DNA of 64,000 nucleotides from Coniochaeta sp. PMI_546 (GCA_021432605.1 MU271144.1:3579860-3643859); one strand, 5' to 3'. Counted from the stretch's first letter, positions 11,046 through 26,330 are shown. Notes: a model not told the origin generated them from the letters alone. A program made the numbers and translations.

Positions 11046-12256
11046 ATGGCGTTGTATCTGTAGCCTGTGCCGTGTGACGGGTTCAGCGTGTCGACCAACG
11101 GAGGCTGGATTGCCAGATGCAAATCGACATAGGTATGGCCCGGCGGCATCTCGGTTCACTTTACTCATACCGCAAGCATCCCCCGCAGATTTCTATCTGA
11201 TGGACGGCTGGCAACCCAGTCTGTCCTGCTTCTCTTTCACGGCCTCTGGTGCACTCTGGAGTTTGGCATTGCTTCTTGGTGGTAAAGAGGAGAGGTTGTT
11301 CTTACTCGGTTCTTGAGTTTAGCTTGCGCATCCTTGAAGGACTTCTTTGTGCAGCACGCCAAAGAACGGATGTAAATAGACGCGCTGTCCAGCTCATCCC
11401 AAACATTCATAGCAAGGCAGGTAGACATGTTCCTGAATAAGCTGCCTCAATCTTGTGAAGTCTTGCTTGTTGGCAACTAATATACAGATCACACACGCTG
11501 CCCTTCTGCTTGCATTCCCTTGATCACAGTAAATCTATGGTTAGATAGCTCACATATCCATGAGATATCCTTTCCAATGCGGTCGCAGCTCGTATAAAGC
11601 CTGGAGATCAGGACCTGAGTAAGCAGCAGCAGCACATTGCTTAACTCATGGGATGCGCTCAATTACGAACCAATTGTGTAAGAGAAGTGCATTAGTCGGG
11701 CAGATTGACTCTTTCTCCTGCCGCCTTAATAGCACGACCCTCCTTGACCTTCCTGTGGTTTTTCGGGCAACAATCGTGTTGCTGTCTTTACTTTGTCCTA
11801 CCGGTATTTACTAGTCCTGAACTCTGCAACAGGTAAGTCTCGGTGGCTATTCCTAACCAACCTGTCCATCATGTTGTTATCGAAGGTACCTCACATCATC
11901 CAAAATTATCACCCCACTTGCTCCAGAATAGCCGTGGGCGATGACGGAGACAAAATGGAGGGGCAGCTTTCGAATTGAAGCTGTTCTGGCCGTCAAGCTC
12001 TCCCGAGCCCCGAACCTTTCGACTCCAAGTGCCCCGCCAAAGCTTGCTACCTTCAACAACCCTCCCTCTACCACCAGTCTTATTGCTATTATCTAGCGCA
12101 TGCTATCCGTAGCAACCTCATATTATAATCCCTAACCATCCACAGGCTTATAGTCCCTGCCTGTCTTGAGCCTTACTGCAATTCCTAAGAGCAGAGCGAG
12201 TCCGGCTGCTGACCTTAACGCAGCACCTCACTAACACACCACACACCATCGCCAAA
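11046..12256. other. Intergenic, kinase 3' flank and pgi leader
   Basis: About 1.2 kb without a supported ORF. One AAGGTACCT copy lies at 11883-11891. The 250 bp before 12257 are C/T-rich, as in leaders of highly expressed fungal genes; a 5'-UTR intron is possible but not shown. Confidence 0.45.
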
Positions 12257-14216
<1,960 letters not shown>

Positions 14217-16082
14217 ATCACACCAATGGTCGACAGGCGAACTATTCGCGATGAGATGGACGAGGAAGCCACGACCTAGCCGGTCATGTCGGTAATGGAC
14301 TGTGATTAATGTGTGAACTTCACTAGACTAAGGTACCTTACCACTTCGTACACCTGCATATTGCAATGGAAATATTCTTGTACGGACCAACGGCCAGCCG
14401 AGCGTTTGGGGACTCCCAATTACCGCGGTCAGTTCTACAAATGCATGAGTTCTTCTTCTGCAAGGGAATGAACATGAAAATGGGCTTACTGGCTTTCGTC
14501 TGTGAACTTCGTAAGCATCGGTACCTTGACGATACTGTCTTCAGCTGTATTGGGCACTCTTGAGCTGTCCACAGTTGCTCTAGCATTATGTCGATCTCGA
14601 GTATGATTCTCTGCAGCATTCACCCTCTTCAGCCACCATCCTTGGGTGAAGATACTGGGTTGACTTGGAATCCAGTTCTACCTCTGTGCCACCACGCGGA
14701 GACCTGGGTGTCAACTTGCTGTCTTTGTGTCTTGTTGGGATCACTCCGGAATTCATCCTAGTGCATTACTTGTGCACAAGTGAGTCGATTTCTCTAGTTT
14801 CTGGAAGAATTTCTCCTCTGACGTTCTGGGAAGCACTGTAACTTGTCGATCCTCTCTGCAAATGTTTCGATGGTAAGAATGGTGTCGCATAATCCAATCT
14901 TCCCATGTACACAAAAGCTTCCCAAGGCCATGAACTTGAGCTCTCTGTTGCTCTGCGGAATCGAGAATTATCATCGCAGGCCATGCTCATATGGTGCTGT
15001 CGCAAGGGACATTGTCGGTTGATCATCCAAGTCTGCACATGTGCAGGAGCTGGCTGTCACCTAGCCTGAATACGGCTGGATCACGCTCTAGGCGCCAATA
15101 TATCTAGACATTCGATGGACTGGACCTCCAGTTGGGACTAACTGTACTAGCTGCCTCGCTACTCTGTCACGAGTGAAGACTTAGAGCTTCCATGCGGACG
15201 GTGACTGGCCCGGCAAGGCCCCCAAACCTCGGACATCTTCTGGAATGGAGATAGGACTAATTCCGGTTGCGCTTGCTTGTGTCGAGACACGAAGCTCGTC
15301 AAACCAACTAGCCTTACCGTTCGCAGTGCGTTCAATAACAGCTACTCCGTGTCTAGCATTTGACCAGCATTTCCGACGAACAGGCATATGGACTGAAAAG
15401 CATTCACAACGAAAGCATCTGGCAACATAAGCGTCTGCGACATTAGTCTTTCAAATGCTGAGACTCGCCCTGATTCAAAGATCGTCCTGATGTCATCCTC
15501 CAGAGAGCAAATAGCCAGCGTGGACAATCTGGGCTTCTGGAGTTCCCAGGTTGACCTCAACACAAGATCTGAACCACACCAGGGCGCATATGATTGATAC
15601 ACAAAGGGTCACGAGTTTACATTGAGGTCCTTCAATGCAATGGTGAGAAGTTTCATATCGTATGACCCCAGGTGATCGACAAAATGAGGTCTATGATTCA
15701 TGATGGCCCATTGGAAGTACATACATTTTCGCCGGCTAAGGACAAGATCCGTACTTATAATTTTGAGCCGGGGTAATACCCGTCATAAGCATCGCCGCTG
15801 TTGGGAGCTAGGCTAAGGATCTAAGTCAAGTTCTTATGGCTATCTTGCTACACCACATGTTTGTTGCCCGTACCACTCGATGTAACGCTTTCTTATTCCA
15901 TCCTTTCTCGATGAAGCAGCACACCTATGAGTTCTCAAACGCGCATTGTCGGCTGTGACTACCTGCACAACAAATTGAACGAACTATCACGCTATCCACG
16001 TCAAATCGACGGAGATGTGAGCTATGGAAGGGTTAGACTCTAGAGGACGCTCAGGAAAAGCTATGGCTCCGTTTGTGTTTGG
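14217..16082. other. Intergenic, no gene seen
   Basis: About 1.9 kb with only short scattered ORFs. The pgi 3' flank carries a perfect 12-bp palindrome TAAGGTACCTTA (14329-14340) and another GGTACCTT (14520-14527). Confidence 0.45.
14329..14340. repeat. TAAGGTACCTTA palindrome (recurrent GGTACCTT motif)
   Basis: The most complete copy of a motif seen about seven times in non-coding DNA of the first 15 kb, at 1449, 7913, 7997, 8028, 11883, 14329 and 14520. Whether it is a factor site or a short dispersed repeat is not known from the sequence. Confidence 0.45.
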
Positions 16083-16661
16083 TTAACTACTGACCTGAAA
16101 CGCATCAATAGTTATTTCACCGCTGGACCCAAGCCGGAGGATCCCCACACCGACCACGGAGTTGATCCAGTAGTACTTTTGGCTTCCAGTCTCGAATGTC
16201 AAGCGGACATGGGCCGTCCCATCCGGCTGCGAAGAGCCCGTCTCAAAGACCTGAATGAAAGCTCCATCATCTGTCGCGAAGGTCTGGCGCACGTCCAGAG
16301 TGATGGTGCCGTTGGGGTTGTTGGCATCTATGAGCGGCCAGTCGCCACCGAGCGGAAGTACAGTGCCTGTCAGTAAGCCACATATGTTAGTGAGGACCTG
16401 GTCAATCATCGACAACTGACGCGGACTACTCGACCTACCCTTTAGCTTCGGGCCAGAGAACTTCCCGCCCAGGATCGGCACAGCAAGGCGAGTACCACGA
16501 GGGCCCGGACCAAAAGTTGTGGTCGGACCTCCAGTGATATTGACCGTGTAGAGGTAGCTGAGCCCGGGCGCCTTGGGTATCTTGCTGGCTATAGATATGG
16601 TTGCGAGCAGAAGGATGTGGAATACATGTATATGTACGGTCATGAGCGAAAAGGGGCGCAT
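16083..16661 (-). CDS. Secreted DUF3237-family protein
   Basis: Two exons, 16661-16439 and 16366-16083, around a 72-bp intron; 168 residues after splicing. The ATG at 16661 gives a hydrophobic signal peptide (VFHILLLATISIAS). The mature part has the features of DUF3237 beta-barrel proteins: an opening strand LSYLYTVNITGG, the motif GPGPRGTRLAVPILGGKFSGP, then LPLGGDWPLID with LDVRQTFATDDGAFIQV. Members are small single-domain proteins of unknown function, often secreted in fungi. The intron is a multiple of three with no stop, so an unspliced read-through form is also open; splicing is preferred because it rejoins KLKG to TVLPLGGDWP as in the family. Confidence 0.72.
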   Translation of the reverse strand: MRPFSLMTVHIHVFHILLLATISIASKIPKAPGLSYLYTVNITGGPTTTFGPGPRGTRLAVPILGGKFSGPKLKGRSSSPRQLSMIDQVLTNICGLLTGTVLPLGGDWPLIDANNPNGTITLDVRQTFATDDGAFIQVFETGSSQPDGTAHVRLTFETGSQKYYWINSVVGVGILRLGSSGEITIDAFQVSS

Positions 16662-17263
16662 TGTGTGGCGATGAGTTCCTGTTTCGCCCTGTCAACACGC
16701 GGTATGTATGTATGGTTTTGATCCGGGGGAAGTTTCTGAACAAAACAGGCACCAGTGAGAACTGAAGCAAGGTTAAATATCTGGTGACGCGGTATGACAC
16801 CCACAGCCACTGCTTAGGACTGTACCAACATTGTATTCCGTTCTAGGAGAGAAGATGTTACCCAACAACGCCGGAGACTATTTTGGGAAGGTTTAGGGCC
16901 GGTAAAGTGAAATCATTCCACGGCTGGCACACATCTGACGTGATGGAAGTCCAATAGGAACTACTGGTTGACACGGGATTGTGCTGACAGAAAACGTTGC
17001 CGTTGTTGCAATATTGCGAGCCTACATGTACGGAATTAGTATTGCGGTTGTGATGCAACGGTACAAATCCGGTAGTATCTAGGGGCAAAGATCGCCTGGT
17101 AGACATGACTGCAGTTTGCGTTTGTGTACGCTCCTAAGTTGCAGATATGGACATATATCTTGCATAAAAATGATAATTTCGTTCTGTTATGGACACTCCT
17201 CCTCCTCCTAAAAAGCGCATCATCTACTTTCAAACTGCCAGTGCAGTTGTAGATGCTCAGATG
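16662..17263. other. Intergenic, no gene seen
   Basis: About 600 bp separating two minus-strand genes. It holds the likely promoter of the DUF3237 gene and the 3' flank of the GH16 gene. Confidence 0.45.
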
Positions 17264-18460
17264 TTACTGCTGGTATACTTTGATGGAGTTGAACAGCCAG
17301 TATGCTTCAGCGAATGCAGCTGGGTTCTTCGCAACGAAGGTTTTGCAATCCTTGGCCTTGTTGCTGCAGGTCGGCTCACTGTCCCACCAATCCTGGTCTA
17401 TCTCGACTCCGCACAGGTCGGTGTTAATGATGATGGTATTCTTCTTGAAATACTTGGAAATGCTGCACTTGTTGCTTGACTTCGAGGTCTCGAAGTCCAC
17501 GAAAGGTTTTGACCAGGACGATGGATTCGGGGTTCCCATTGTTATGTCATTAGGGATCTTCGCTTTGGGAAAATACCAGATCTTGAGAGCTGTAGACTCG
17601 ATCATCGTTGCGTAGACGCCGCCCCCAGCAGCGTTAAAGCTGTCGCCGAAAGACCCGGACGGCCCCGTATTACCGCAACCCCCGCTGGAAAGCACAAGTG
17701 TCAGCTGCGTCCTCGCAGTTAATTTCTTTGGCCATGACCTACTAGTTACTGTTGTCCGACTCGGGACATCCGTTGGCCTCGGAGCCGAGATTACAATCGG
17801 CCCGCGGATCGGTTCCTGGTTGACCAGAGAGGTCAAATTTGCAAGCGCCGCATGTGTGTAACGAGACGATGTTATTCGGCTGGAACATGGCGCCCTCTAT
17901 GATATCGACTTCGCCGTATGGATCCTCGTCAAAATTGAACGTCCAGCTGATATGAGTCCGGTAAGTATCCGATACAGGTCTGATAGATGGATGCACACTC
18001 ACAAAGCTGGCCATATTCCGCACTGGTTCCCAGGCATGTGTGCGATGTCAGCTATCAACAGCCCATTATCGAAACTCTCTTTGGCCTCCAGTCTAATACT
18101 GTCCCTGCCTTGAGCTGAGGTGGAAATAGTCTTGGCATAGTCCACTCCCAAATAGACCTGGTTATTGACAATCTTTACCAATCCTGCTTTTGACGCGTCC
18201 TGGTAGCTCAAATAGTTGACGAAGCCACCAGTCGGATCACCACCGTCATAGTCGGCGGCCTACCACCCAAGACATGGCATGTGTCAATCAGTCTTCATTC
18301 TTCTGCTTCTTCATATCCCTTGAACTTATCTTACCGTCCGAAAGTTAAAGCCTGAGGTGAAGTTCTGGGGAGCATAATACTTCTTGAGCACGTATGCTCC
18401 GAATGTTGGCGATATCAATACCACACTGGTAAAGAGCCTTGGGATGTTCAAGCGAACCAT
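17264..18460 (-). CDS. GH16 family endo-beta-glucanase, secreted
   Basis: Four exons (18460-18335, 18259-18003, 17946-17743, 17684-17264) encode 335 residues. The N-terminus looks like a signal peptide. The GH16 fold is shown by GFVNYL, the aromatic stretch GNQCGIWPAFW created by splicing exon 2 to 3, and the catalytic motif GEVDIIEG, with nucleophile and acid/base Glu near residues 140 and 145. Further family blocks are NAAGGGVYAT, IKIWYFPKAKIPNDI and AFAEAYWLFNSIKVYQQ, where it stops, so there is no linker, GPI signal or extra domain. These enzymes cut mixed-linked or beta-1,3-glucans or remodel the wall. The third intron uses a less obvious donor (GTAGGT at 17742), chosen because it alone keeps frame and joins DNSNY to GGCGNTG. 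A paralog with a WSC tail is at 50749-53129. Confidence 0.88.
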
Positions 18461-21400
18461 GACTTCAGACGGAAAACGCGGTGCACAGCCAGTTTATTGA
18501 CGACAGTTGAACATGTAGAATCCTTCCAGCCATGGCTGGTCATGAAAAAAACAAGGAATGTCTGGAATCTTTATAGGCCGTGTAGGAAGTCAGTGTCCTT
18601 GTGTTGTTGCTGGTGACCGAACGAGACTCTTGAGCAGAACATGCTACGTTGTCCTACGGGTTGCATTTCGGTTGAAAATGAGAGGTAGGTGTCTGGGTCT
18701 AAGGCTCCAAGTCTAGGGTTTGTATGGATCCAAGTCATCTGAGCACCGACGGGGTCCCCTGGAAGCAATCCTGCTGTGAGGATGCAACTACACAGTTTCT
18801 GAGCTACGCCCTCCCTCAAGGCTGGACAACAAGTTTTCGAATCTGTCCTTGAGAATACAAAGCCTGGTAGCCTATCAGGCACCTCCACTCCGACATCGCG
18901 CTGACCGGCAGAGCCAAAGGTGAATCACATGGTGGATGGGAGGATGGCGCGCTGCTATCTTTCAGCTGGCTGTGAAGAGCCTCATCCGTTCGCTGACTAT
19001 TTAGTGGAGCGCTTCTTGCAACGTGCCATCGTCAAGCTCTTGTGATGGTGACCAATGGCAAGCTCCTACCAAATAGGGCAGGACAAGCCATGGGTCGCCT
19101 CACATCCTTTTTCCCTCGATTCCTCGTTGATCCTGCCCTGCAACTACTTCCGGAGATGATGGTCGTGACTTCTTAGTGCTCTAGGTAATTTGACCTCTTC
19201 CCGTACAGGCGCCAGTGATATATTTTAGTTAAGGACGAAGGCGGTGACACCCAAAGCCCCTTACGGTGGTATAGCGGCGAATACCCCCAGCCCCCCATTG
19301 CAGGATTCTGACCCTTGTTTTACAGGACCCCCGACCCCACATCGAAACCGCACTGAGGTTGCCTGGAGACGCCGCGGAGAGAGCTTTCAAAGGCAGTCAT
19401 GGATCAAAAGACAAGACTTATACCGTGGCACCTCCACCGGCGCATGTGTTGGAAATTTATGGGCTGGCCCGCAACACGATCCGTCCAGCCCTTTCTGGGC
19501 CATTTATCAGTAAAAGAGCATACATCTCGTTTGCGACTTTACCGTAGACCGCCGAATAAAAGTTGCGCGTAGAACGTTTCTCAATGGCGGATGTATATAG
19601 CGTCACAGTCGTGTCTGGCTTATTCCCTTGAGCGCTACCTGTTCTGGCCGCAAAAACCATGGGATGTAATTTTTGTCTTACGCCAGCGGGCGCAAATACT
19701 TGGTCATGACACTGCGACAATGATCCGGCTTTGCACCAGCTGTTTCGCTCACGCTGTCTCAAACGAGCTGGGTTGATAAGTCGGCATGAGGAGTCCCGTA
19801 ATAGGAAGGCGGTTCGGAGTTTAATGGAGTGCATGTGAGACAAAAGGTGACCAGAACCACGATACGCATCCTAAATAGGTTGTTAGTATGGCATGACCAC
19901 ATGCCGAGGAGATATAGCTGCACGTTCAAGAACATGAACCAAGGATGCGGACCTCGATGAGGTGCCCTTTTGTGGTAACATTCCATGTCTGACATAACGA
20001 GCGTATGGCTGGATCGCAAGCCATCAAGTTGGTGCAGATGACGAGTAGCTCAAGTCTGAAGTCTGGAATCTGGTAGGTGTAGTATCTCGATGTGTAGCTC
20101 CGATGCAGCACTCGGTCTCACACAAAGAAAGTCAGTGATTCAGAATCCAAGATTTTGATTTTGGCATGAGCTGCTTCTGCGTCAAAGGCTATGTCCTCGC
20201 TATTTACGAGACCCGACACATGTGTTCGCGAAACGAGCAGGTGTTATCAAGACGCGCCATGATGCAGACATGGATATACATTTCCTACGTCATATTGACT
20301 TGTGCCCTATAGTACACCAAAAGAAGGGAAAGTGAGATAGCTCGCTTTTGCGAGTTGGTTGAGAGAGACAACACCAATTTGCAGCCGTTCTTTTCTAAAG
20401 TTTCTGTTCAAGGTATTCATTGACACCTTAGAAGAGTTCAGATTCGATATGATAACGATCTATGGTGACAGACAGCATTGCTGAGCAGAAGCTTCAAAAG
20501 TCAATAGCTTCTTCCCTCTCTGCCGAATTCGCTCTCCTTAATGACCGCCAAGGTTCTCGGTAACATTGATGAATACCAGCGATGATACCAACCATTCCGC
20601 ACTGCAGCTGAATATCAATGCGCATGATACAGCGAACATAGTACTGTGGAAGCCCACTGCTAGGCAGATTTTGGTGTTGTTGGTCATCGTAAGGACTTCA
20701 ACCTGCTCTCGTTGAACCTGACGATGACAGCGAGCGTGCTCAAAGAACTCGGTCTTTAAGAGCATCATGTCATTTGTTGATAAAAAAGGAAAAGAAAAGA
20801 AAAACTAATCGTTCAGGTGAGACGCCGCTCTACCTTTCAGCCTTGAGGCCATGCACTTTGCCAATGCATCCTCAACATATGAGCTTGACATTTCCACAGT
20901 AATAGAGTTCCAAAGGCAACCTTCATTGTTTCAGTCCTGGTACCCCGTCAAATTTGCAGACAGCTGATTGACGCAGTATACTAACCTGCCGGCAAAGGGT
21001 TTTAGAACGATTTTCATGTGCGAAAATCCGGTTCGCACCTGTGGGTGAACGCAAACACTGTCATTGATGTTCATATCATTGTTATGGTCCAGGAATGTCC
21101 CTGAAGGAGTATTTGGTACCACTGTATACGAATCACATGTGTCCAGGGGTCTTGCCTTGCAGAAAGATGCTCGGCGGTCATTGGGATATGGTAAGATGTG
21201 CGTCCAATTCAGGTATTATTGTCGAGGATACTGTGGGGAATGTATTCGTTATTGATGATTCCTATAGTATCTGCCAAGGTGGGACACTGTCATATGATCT
21301 ATTTGTTTCATAATACAGTTCCTAAAGGGTGGTCTCTCTTCGTTGAGTCTATTCAGCCTCTGAACTAGGACACCGGCTAGTCACTCAGTCCTTGAAACCA

Positions 21401-21470
21401 TGTTATCTACCTCGTCCCATTTTTCAGGTGTGGATAACCATTGGGAAACGCAGACAGGAAACATGTGTAT
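18461..21470. other. 3-kb intergenic region, no gene seen
   Basis: Only short ORFs occur on either strand (none above 130 codons) and none shows a recognisable motif or a convincing splice pattern. I see no tRNA, LTR or long repeat in it. Confidence 0.4.
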
Positions 21471-23959
21471 CTACATAATCAGTACATGACTCCACTGTCT
21501 GACGGCGAGAGACAAAACGTCCTCGATAGTCGACTGCTTCTCCTGTCTGCCGTCCGAGGTCTGTCGAACCCAAGTTTCCTCCCACTGTAGCAGGCTTGTA
21601 TAAAATGCAGTCTGGTTGTAGGCGGAGGGTGGAGTGCTCCCAAGGTAGTCAATGAACATCTGCCATCTAGGCACGTAGTATGACGAGACCAGTCCAGCCC
21701 AGCTCTTGGACGCATAATCGGTTATCTGACCGGTAGGACCCCAGAGCGTGACTTGATTCCTGGCCTCGTACTCCATGAAATCAGCATCTCCAGGGGTGTG
21801 GGCGTCGGCGCGGGCTTTATTGATCCACGTGGAGAGCTTAAAGTTGTCATTTGTGGATAGCATGTCGTCCAGCGTGGTCAAGAGAGCGTTCAACTGTGCA
21901 CCCTGTTTCCGAATTCGCGAGTTACGGCACTTGGTGTTCCCGAGACTGCTGGTATTTGTGTATGTCGATACTAGCTGTTCGTACAAGGGATTGAAGGCAT
22001 TAGACAGCACCTGCCGAGTCCAGTCCACTAGATCATACTGATACGAAGGGGTGGCAAAGAGATATGGGTTGTCCAAACCTGCTCTATATAGAAGACGCCA
22101 GGCTTTTACCAAGACTGAAGGGTCGTAGGTAACCTGGGTCGCATGATGACCTGTCCGGTTGACTAGACCGGTAACGCTCGGCACCAGCTCCAAGATCGCC
22201 TTAGGGACGGCATTGACAGTGAGATTGGTATTGTTGTAAACTGTGGTCCGTACAATGTCCCACGCAGCATATATGCTCTCAGAAAGTGGGATGGAATTGT
22301 TCCCCGAATATCTCGACGAGACCCAGTCGTGGAAGTACACTTCAGTATCGATTGGATTGCTGCTCCACGCCTGGTCCAGGAGGAGATCGTAGATGATCTC
22401 GTTTCCTTCTTGACCTTCCATAGATAGCCCGAAGCCTACTAGAGAGCTGGAGTTTTGGAGCGCTTGGATGGGATTGTTTGTAACGTTTAGGATCTGACCA
22501 TAGAGCCCCATATTGCCACCGTAGTTATGCAGCTGGCACCAAATCCAAGGCTTCCTGTAGTACGAGTTTGTGCGTTGCCATTGCGGCGACGATTCTGAAA
22601 ACAGATCAAGGACCAACATGTCAGAGTCGACAGGAACGCCACTGAGGAAGGCTTCAATCCGACTGTTAGTCCAGAAGGCCGAATTAGACGAGAATAGCCA
22701 CCCTTGCATAACCCAGACTGATTCTGGATCGGCGGCCTTGAGAGATTTCCAAGTGTTAAGACTGACGTTTGCGAGATAGTGGTTTTCGCCCGAGGCTGGA
22801 TTGTTCTCATTGAACTGATCAAGCGTATAGAAGTTTGTGATATCTCCGTAATATGTCTTTTGTTTGGCGATGAAGCTCTTCTGCAGCTGGGCAAACCTCG
22901 GGTCGAAAGGATCCAAGAATGTGTCGTTGGTATAAATGATAGGGAATGCTTCCCAAGTCGTGCCATTGGTAACATTCACGTCAGGGAGGACACGGGTGAT
23001 GGCTCGCGGCACAAACCCGGGGAAGGCTGGGAGGATGGGGATCATGCCGAGCTCTACCATGCGCTGGATGATCTTCCGTTGCATGTCGAACTGGTCGTCG
23101 ACCCAGGCGAAAGACAACGGACCTCCCCAGCTTCCTTGGATATTGCCAAAGCGGTTCCAGGCGAGGAAGGCCGGCCCGCTGAGGAAGTCCTCGATCTCGC
23201 CCTTGGTAAGGCCAATCTCCTGGAACACTTCGATGAAAATCTTCTCAACTCCAGTCCAGGCGAGAGCAAGGTTGATGCCCCGGAGTGCCATCCAGTCCAG
23301 CTGCAACTCCCAGTCCTCCCAGGTCCAAAAGGCGCTTGTGTACGAAGTGGTGACTGGCTATGGATGAGCTGATGGGATGGATGGTCTCAATCGATGGACA
23401 TAACTTCTTTGCTAATGCAGCCCTATCAAGTAGAAGCAATGATCTGTGGCACTCACCAGTGTTGAAATGATACCGGTATGTTACAATACTGCTGCCTTGT
23501 AAGGGGCTCAACAAATAAGGTAGGCTGGCAGGGGCCACATCCAAGCGATTACCAATGTACCACCAGATATCAGTATGGAGGGCATTAGTTAGGTAGCTAT
23601 GCAGTCTATGGGCCAGGGAATGTTAGTCACTTGTCTCCCTGGGATAATTTAACTGTTCGCATCACGCGCGTGCTAAGGCGAAGACATGAATTGATATACC
23701 CTGATAGCAGCGCGCTTAGAGTGTTCCCCTCCACCAGAATTTTACCGTCAGTTGTACTGGATACGGCATAGGTGTCATTGCCCCTGGATGCTGCGGTAGA
23801 GACATTGACAAGCTCGAATTGGAATGCCCCATCGTGCTGCGGTAGTCGTCGGCGAACCAGTGCTTCGACACCGGTAGTGGACACATTGGCGGCGGCCATC
23901 GCTACAGCGCCTTGGAAGGCCACTGTGATGGTCAATATGACCCCAGGGAGAAGACGCAT
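21471..23959 (-). CDS. Alpha-N-acetylglucosaminidase, GH89 (NAGLU-like), secreted
   Basis: Three exons (23959-23700, 23605-23457, 23353-21471) encode 763 residues. The ATG at 23959 gives a signal peptide (RLLPGVILTITVAFQGAVA). The N-terminal domain ends LSALLSGLHSYLTNALHTDIWW across intron 1. Splicing intron 2 joins YRYHFNT to VTTSYTSAFWTWEDWE. The catalytic barrel has WMALRGINLALAW, DPFDPRFAQLQ, TLDQFNENNPASG (Glu near 319) and GLSMEGQEGNEIIYDLL (Glu near 449). The 130-residue spacing of the two Glu equals that of the catalytic pair in the human enzyme. It removes terminal alpha-linked GlcNAc from glycans, probably outside the cell, and carries many N-glycosylation sequons. The sugar-transporter gene lies upstream on the same strand. 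Confidence 0.93.
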
Positions 23960-24681
23960 CTTGAGCCTGGTTTCTTTGCTACACAAACCAAGGATCGGTC
24001 ACGATGCGGAGTGCTGCGCAATGACACTTGACATTAGTCTTTGGCTGCTGCGGCAACTTCTTTTGTGAAATAGCGAATTCGAGGGAATCCTCGATGCATC
24101 GTTACATCGCGGCTTGCGATGCCAGCACAGACGTACAAACACCGGCGAGCGTAACAAAGCGTGGGAGACCCGGAAATACCGCTGTGTATATTTCCGACTT
24201 ATCAGGTCAAAGTTGCAAGCCCGTTACACATATCCCAAGAGTGCTCAGATGCGGCAGCAACGCCCACTAACAGCGCAGGCGATGAAGTCTGCGCTGCCGT
24301 CCTGTCAAGTACATTATAGGAGGTCCCCCGCACGTCCGATCTCGGTTTATTGTGGGGGCTGGGGCGCGGGATGGGCAACGTTCCTCACCTTAGGTCCCGC
24401 AATGGTATGCTTATCAACGAGGGAAACAAAGCAAGAAAACCCAGCACGTCAGCCGGGAAAAGACGAGCTTTAACAAGTGATGATCCTATCCGGTAGACTG
24501 AACGTGGAGCGCTGCGATTACTCGTCCCATCTCCAGGCAGAAAAGCATGTATACATCGAGTCTGAAAAGCTATGGGTGGTACGCTTGTTTATTCTCCGTC
24601 ACGGCTCCGAGAGTGATGTTCACATCTCTTCTGTTCGTGCGCGTTGTGGGATCAAGCGCATATGCAACCTTGTCGAGAATC
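23960..24681. other. Intergenic, GH89 promoter side
   Basis: 722 bp between two genes on the minus strand. Short plus-strand ORFs here have no recognisable content. Confidence 0.45.
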
Positions 24682-26330
24682 TCAGGCTGGGATCTCGACC
24701 CTTAGTCTATGAGAAACAGCCCCTGGACTATTGGTACTGGGCTGCCGCAGCTCGATTCCATTCTCATCAGAAGGCCGAGCACGCTGAATGCGTGGCTGTT
24801 GTCCCCGAGCCATGCGCACAGAGGAGTGAACCATGTCCTTGAAGATGGTGAGCCCTGGTCGACTGAATGCCTCCTGGATATTCTCAAGAGATCGACCACG
24901 GGTCTCCGGCATGTAGAGAGCAAGAACAGCTACAGTGGCTAGCGCAAGCCCGCCGAACAGGAAGTAGGCCCCAAACGCCGACTTGTCAAGGAGAATGGGC
25001 GCAATCATTGCGACTAGCCAGTTGGTAAACTAGAGGTAAGCTGTCAGTCATGTTCTCAGCAGCAAATGATACAGTCACTCACAAAACCCAGGCCCTGAGC
25101 TACGCTATTGGCAGCAGCACGCGTATGGCCCGGCTGGATTTCGCTGGCATATATCTTCCCCACGATACCCCATGTAGCACAGTAAATGAGACCAAACGCA
25201 AATACAGCCACAATGACCACCCATCGCGCGATGCCGTATTGGTGGACGACTCTCAGGGCGTAGAGGGTTCCAATAAGCAACATGCATCCGGCCAGACCGA
25301 GACCCCCACTGATAGCAGACGTTCGCCGTCCCCACTTGTCGGCGAGTAAGAATGCTGGGATGGAAACGGCAAGCATGAGAATGGCCGAGACGCCGGATGC
25401 GAGGAACGAAGCCGTCTCTGACGATAGGCCGGCTTGGGAGAACAGCTTAGGCGCGTACTAGAGTCGGGTCAGCAGGTTCTACACAAGGAGCGGTCGGTAG
25501 CCTACATAGAGAACGGCGTCGATCCCAGACAGCTGCACCGCGCCCAGTAAAAACAGAGCCAGTACAGTCCTGGCTCGGTAACCTCTTCGGAATAATAGCA
25601 CAAAGCTCTGCCATGGATTGAGACTTAAATGTTGCTCAGACGAAGGAGCGGCCAGGACATCTCTTTGGGCTTCAGCCATGCCAAAATCCAGCATCTCGAC
25701 TGCTCTCACAGCCTCTGCCCTTTTGCCATGCAACATCAACCAACGTGGACTATCCGGCAGAACAAGACACGCCCCCGCCAGTATAGTCCCAACCACAGCT
25801 TGGATGACATACGGTAAGCGCCACGCGATGCTGCCCTCCATGGCCACCGACCCGTAACATGTGAAGTAGCCAGCACAGATTCCGGCTATGGCCATAAGCT
25901 GTGGCAGACCTGCCAGGGTACCTCGTGTCTCGGCAGGCGCAATTTCACATATATAAACAGCCATGACGCTGATGTAGACACCCTCACCTAGGCCGGCCAG
26001 AGCACGACCCACGAGAAAGTGCCCTAGCGATCCGGCGCTGCCCTGCAGCACTGCGCCCAAGACAAACAGCACTGCGCCAAGCATCACGACCTTAAGCCGA
26101 CCCAGGCGATCGGCCAGGTGACCGGCAAAGACTGAGGGGATACCACCCGTGAGCATGATGAGCGAAACGGTGAAACCGTGAACTATCGGCGTCAGTTCAC
26201 CGATAGCGGAGACAAACTGCGGCATCGAAGTGATACCCCCGATGGCACCCGTGTCGTACCCACTGAGGAGGCCGCCGACGGAGGTCACGACAGAAGCGAT
26301 AATATACTTGGGAATCCTTGGATGAGCCAT
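24682..26330 (-). CDS. MFS sugar transporter (hexose/polyol type)
   Basis: Three exons (26330-25506, 25457-25083, 25029-24682) encode 515 residues with about 12 membrane helices. Sugar-porter signatures are present in order: GGLLSGYDTGAIGG in helix 1, GHLADRLGRLKVV between helices 2 and 3, GRALAGLGEGVYIS, EIAPAETRG, PDSPRWLML before the central loop, QLSGIDAVLYYAPKLF across intron 1, DKWGRRTS and PETRGRSLENIQE at the end. The protein would sit in the plasma membrane and carry a hexose, disaccharide or sugar acid. Substrate is not decided by the sequence. It precedes the GH89 gene and follows the FAD monooxygenase gene, all on the same strand. Confidence 0.92.

Noticed and set aside
22779-23372. 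197-codon plus-strand ORF
   Set aside because: Antisense to the GH89 catalytic domain.
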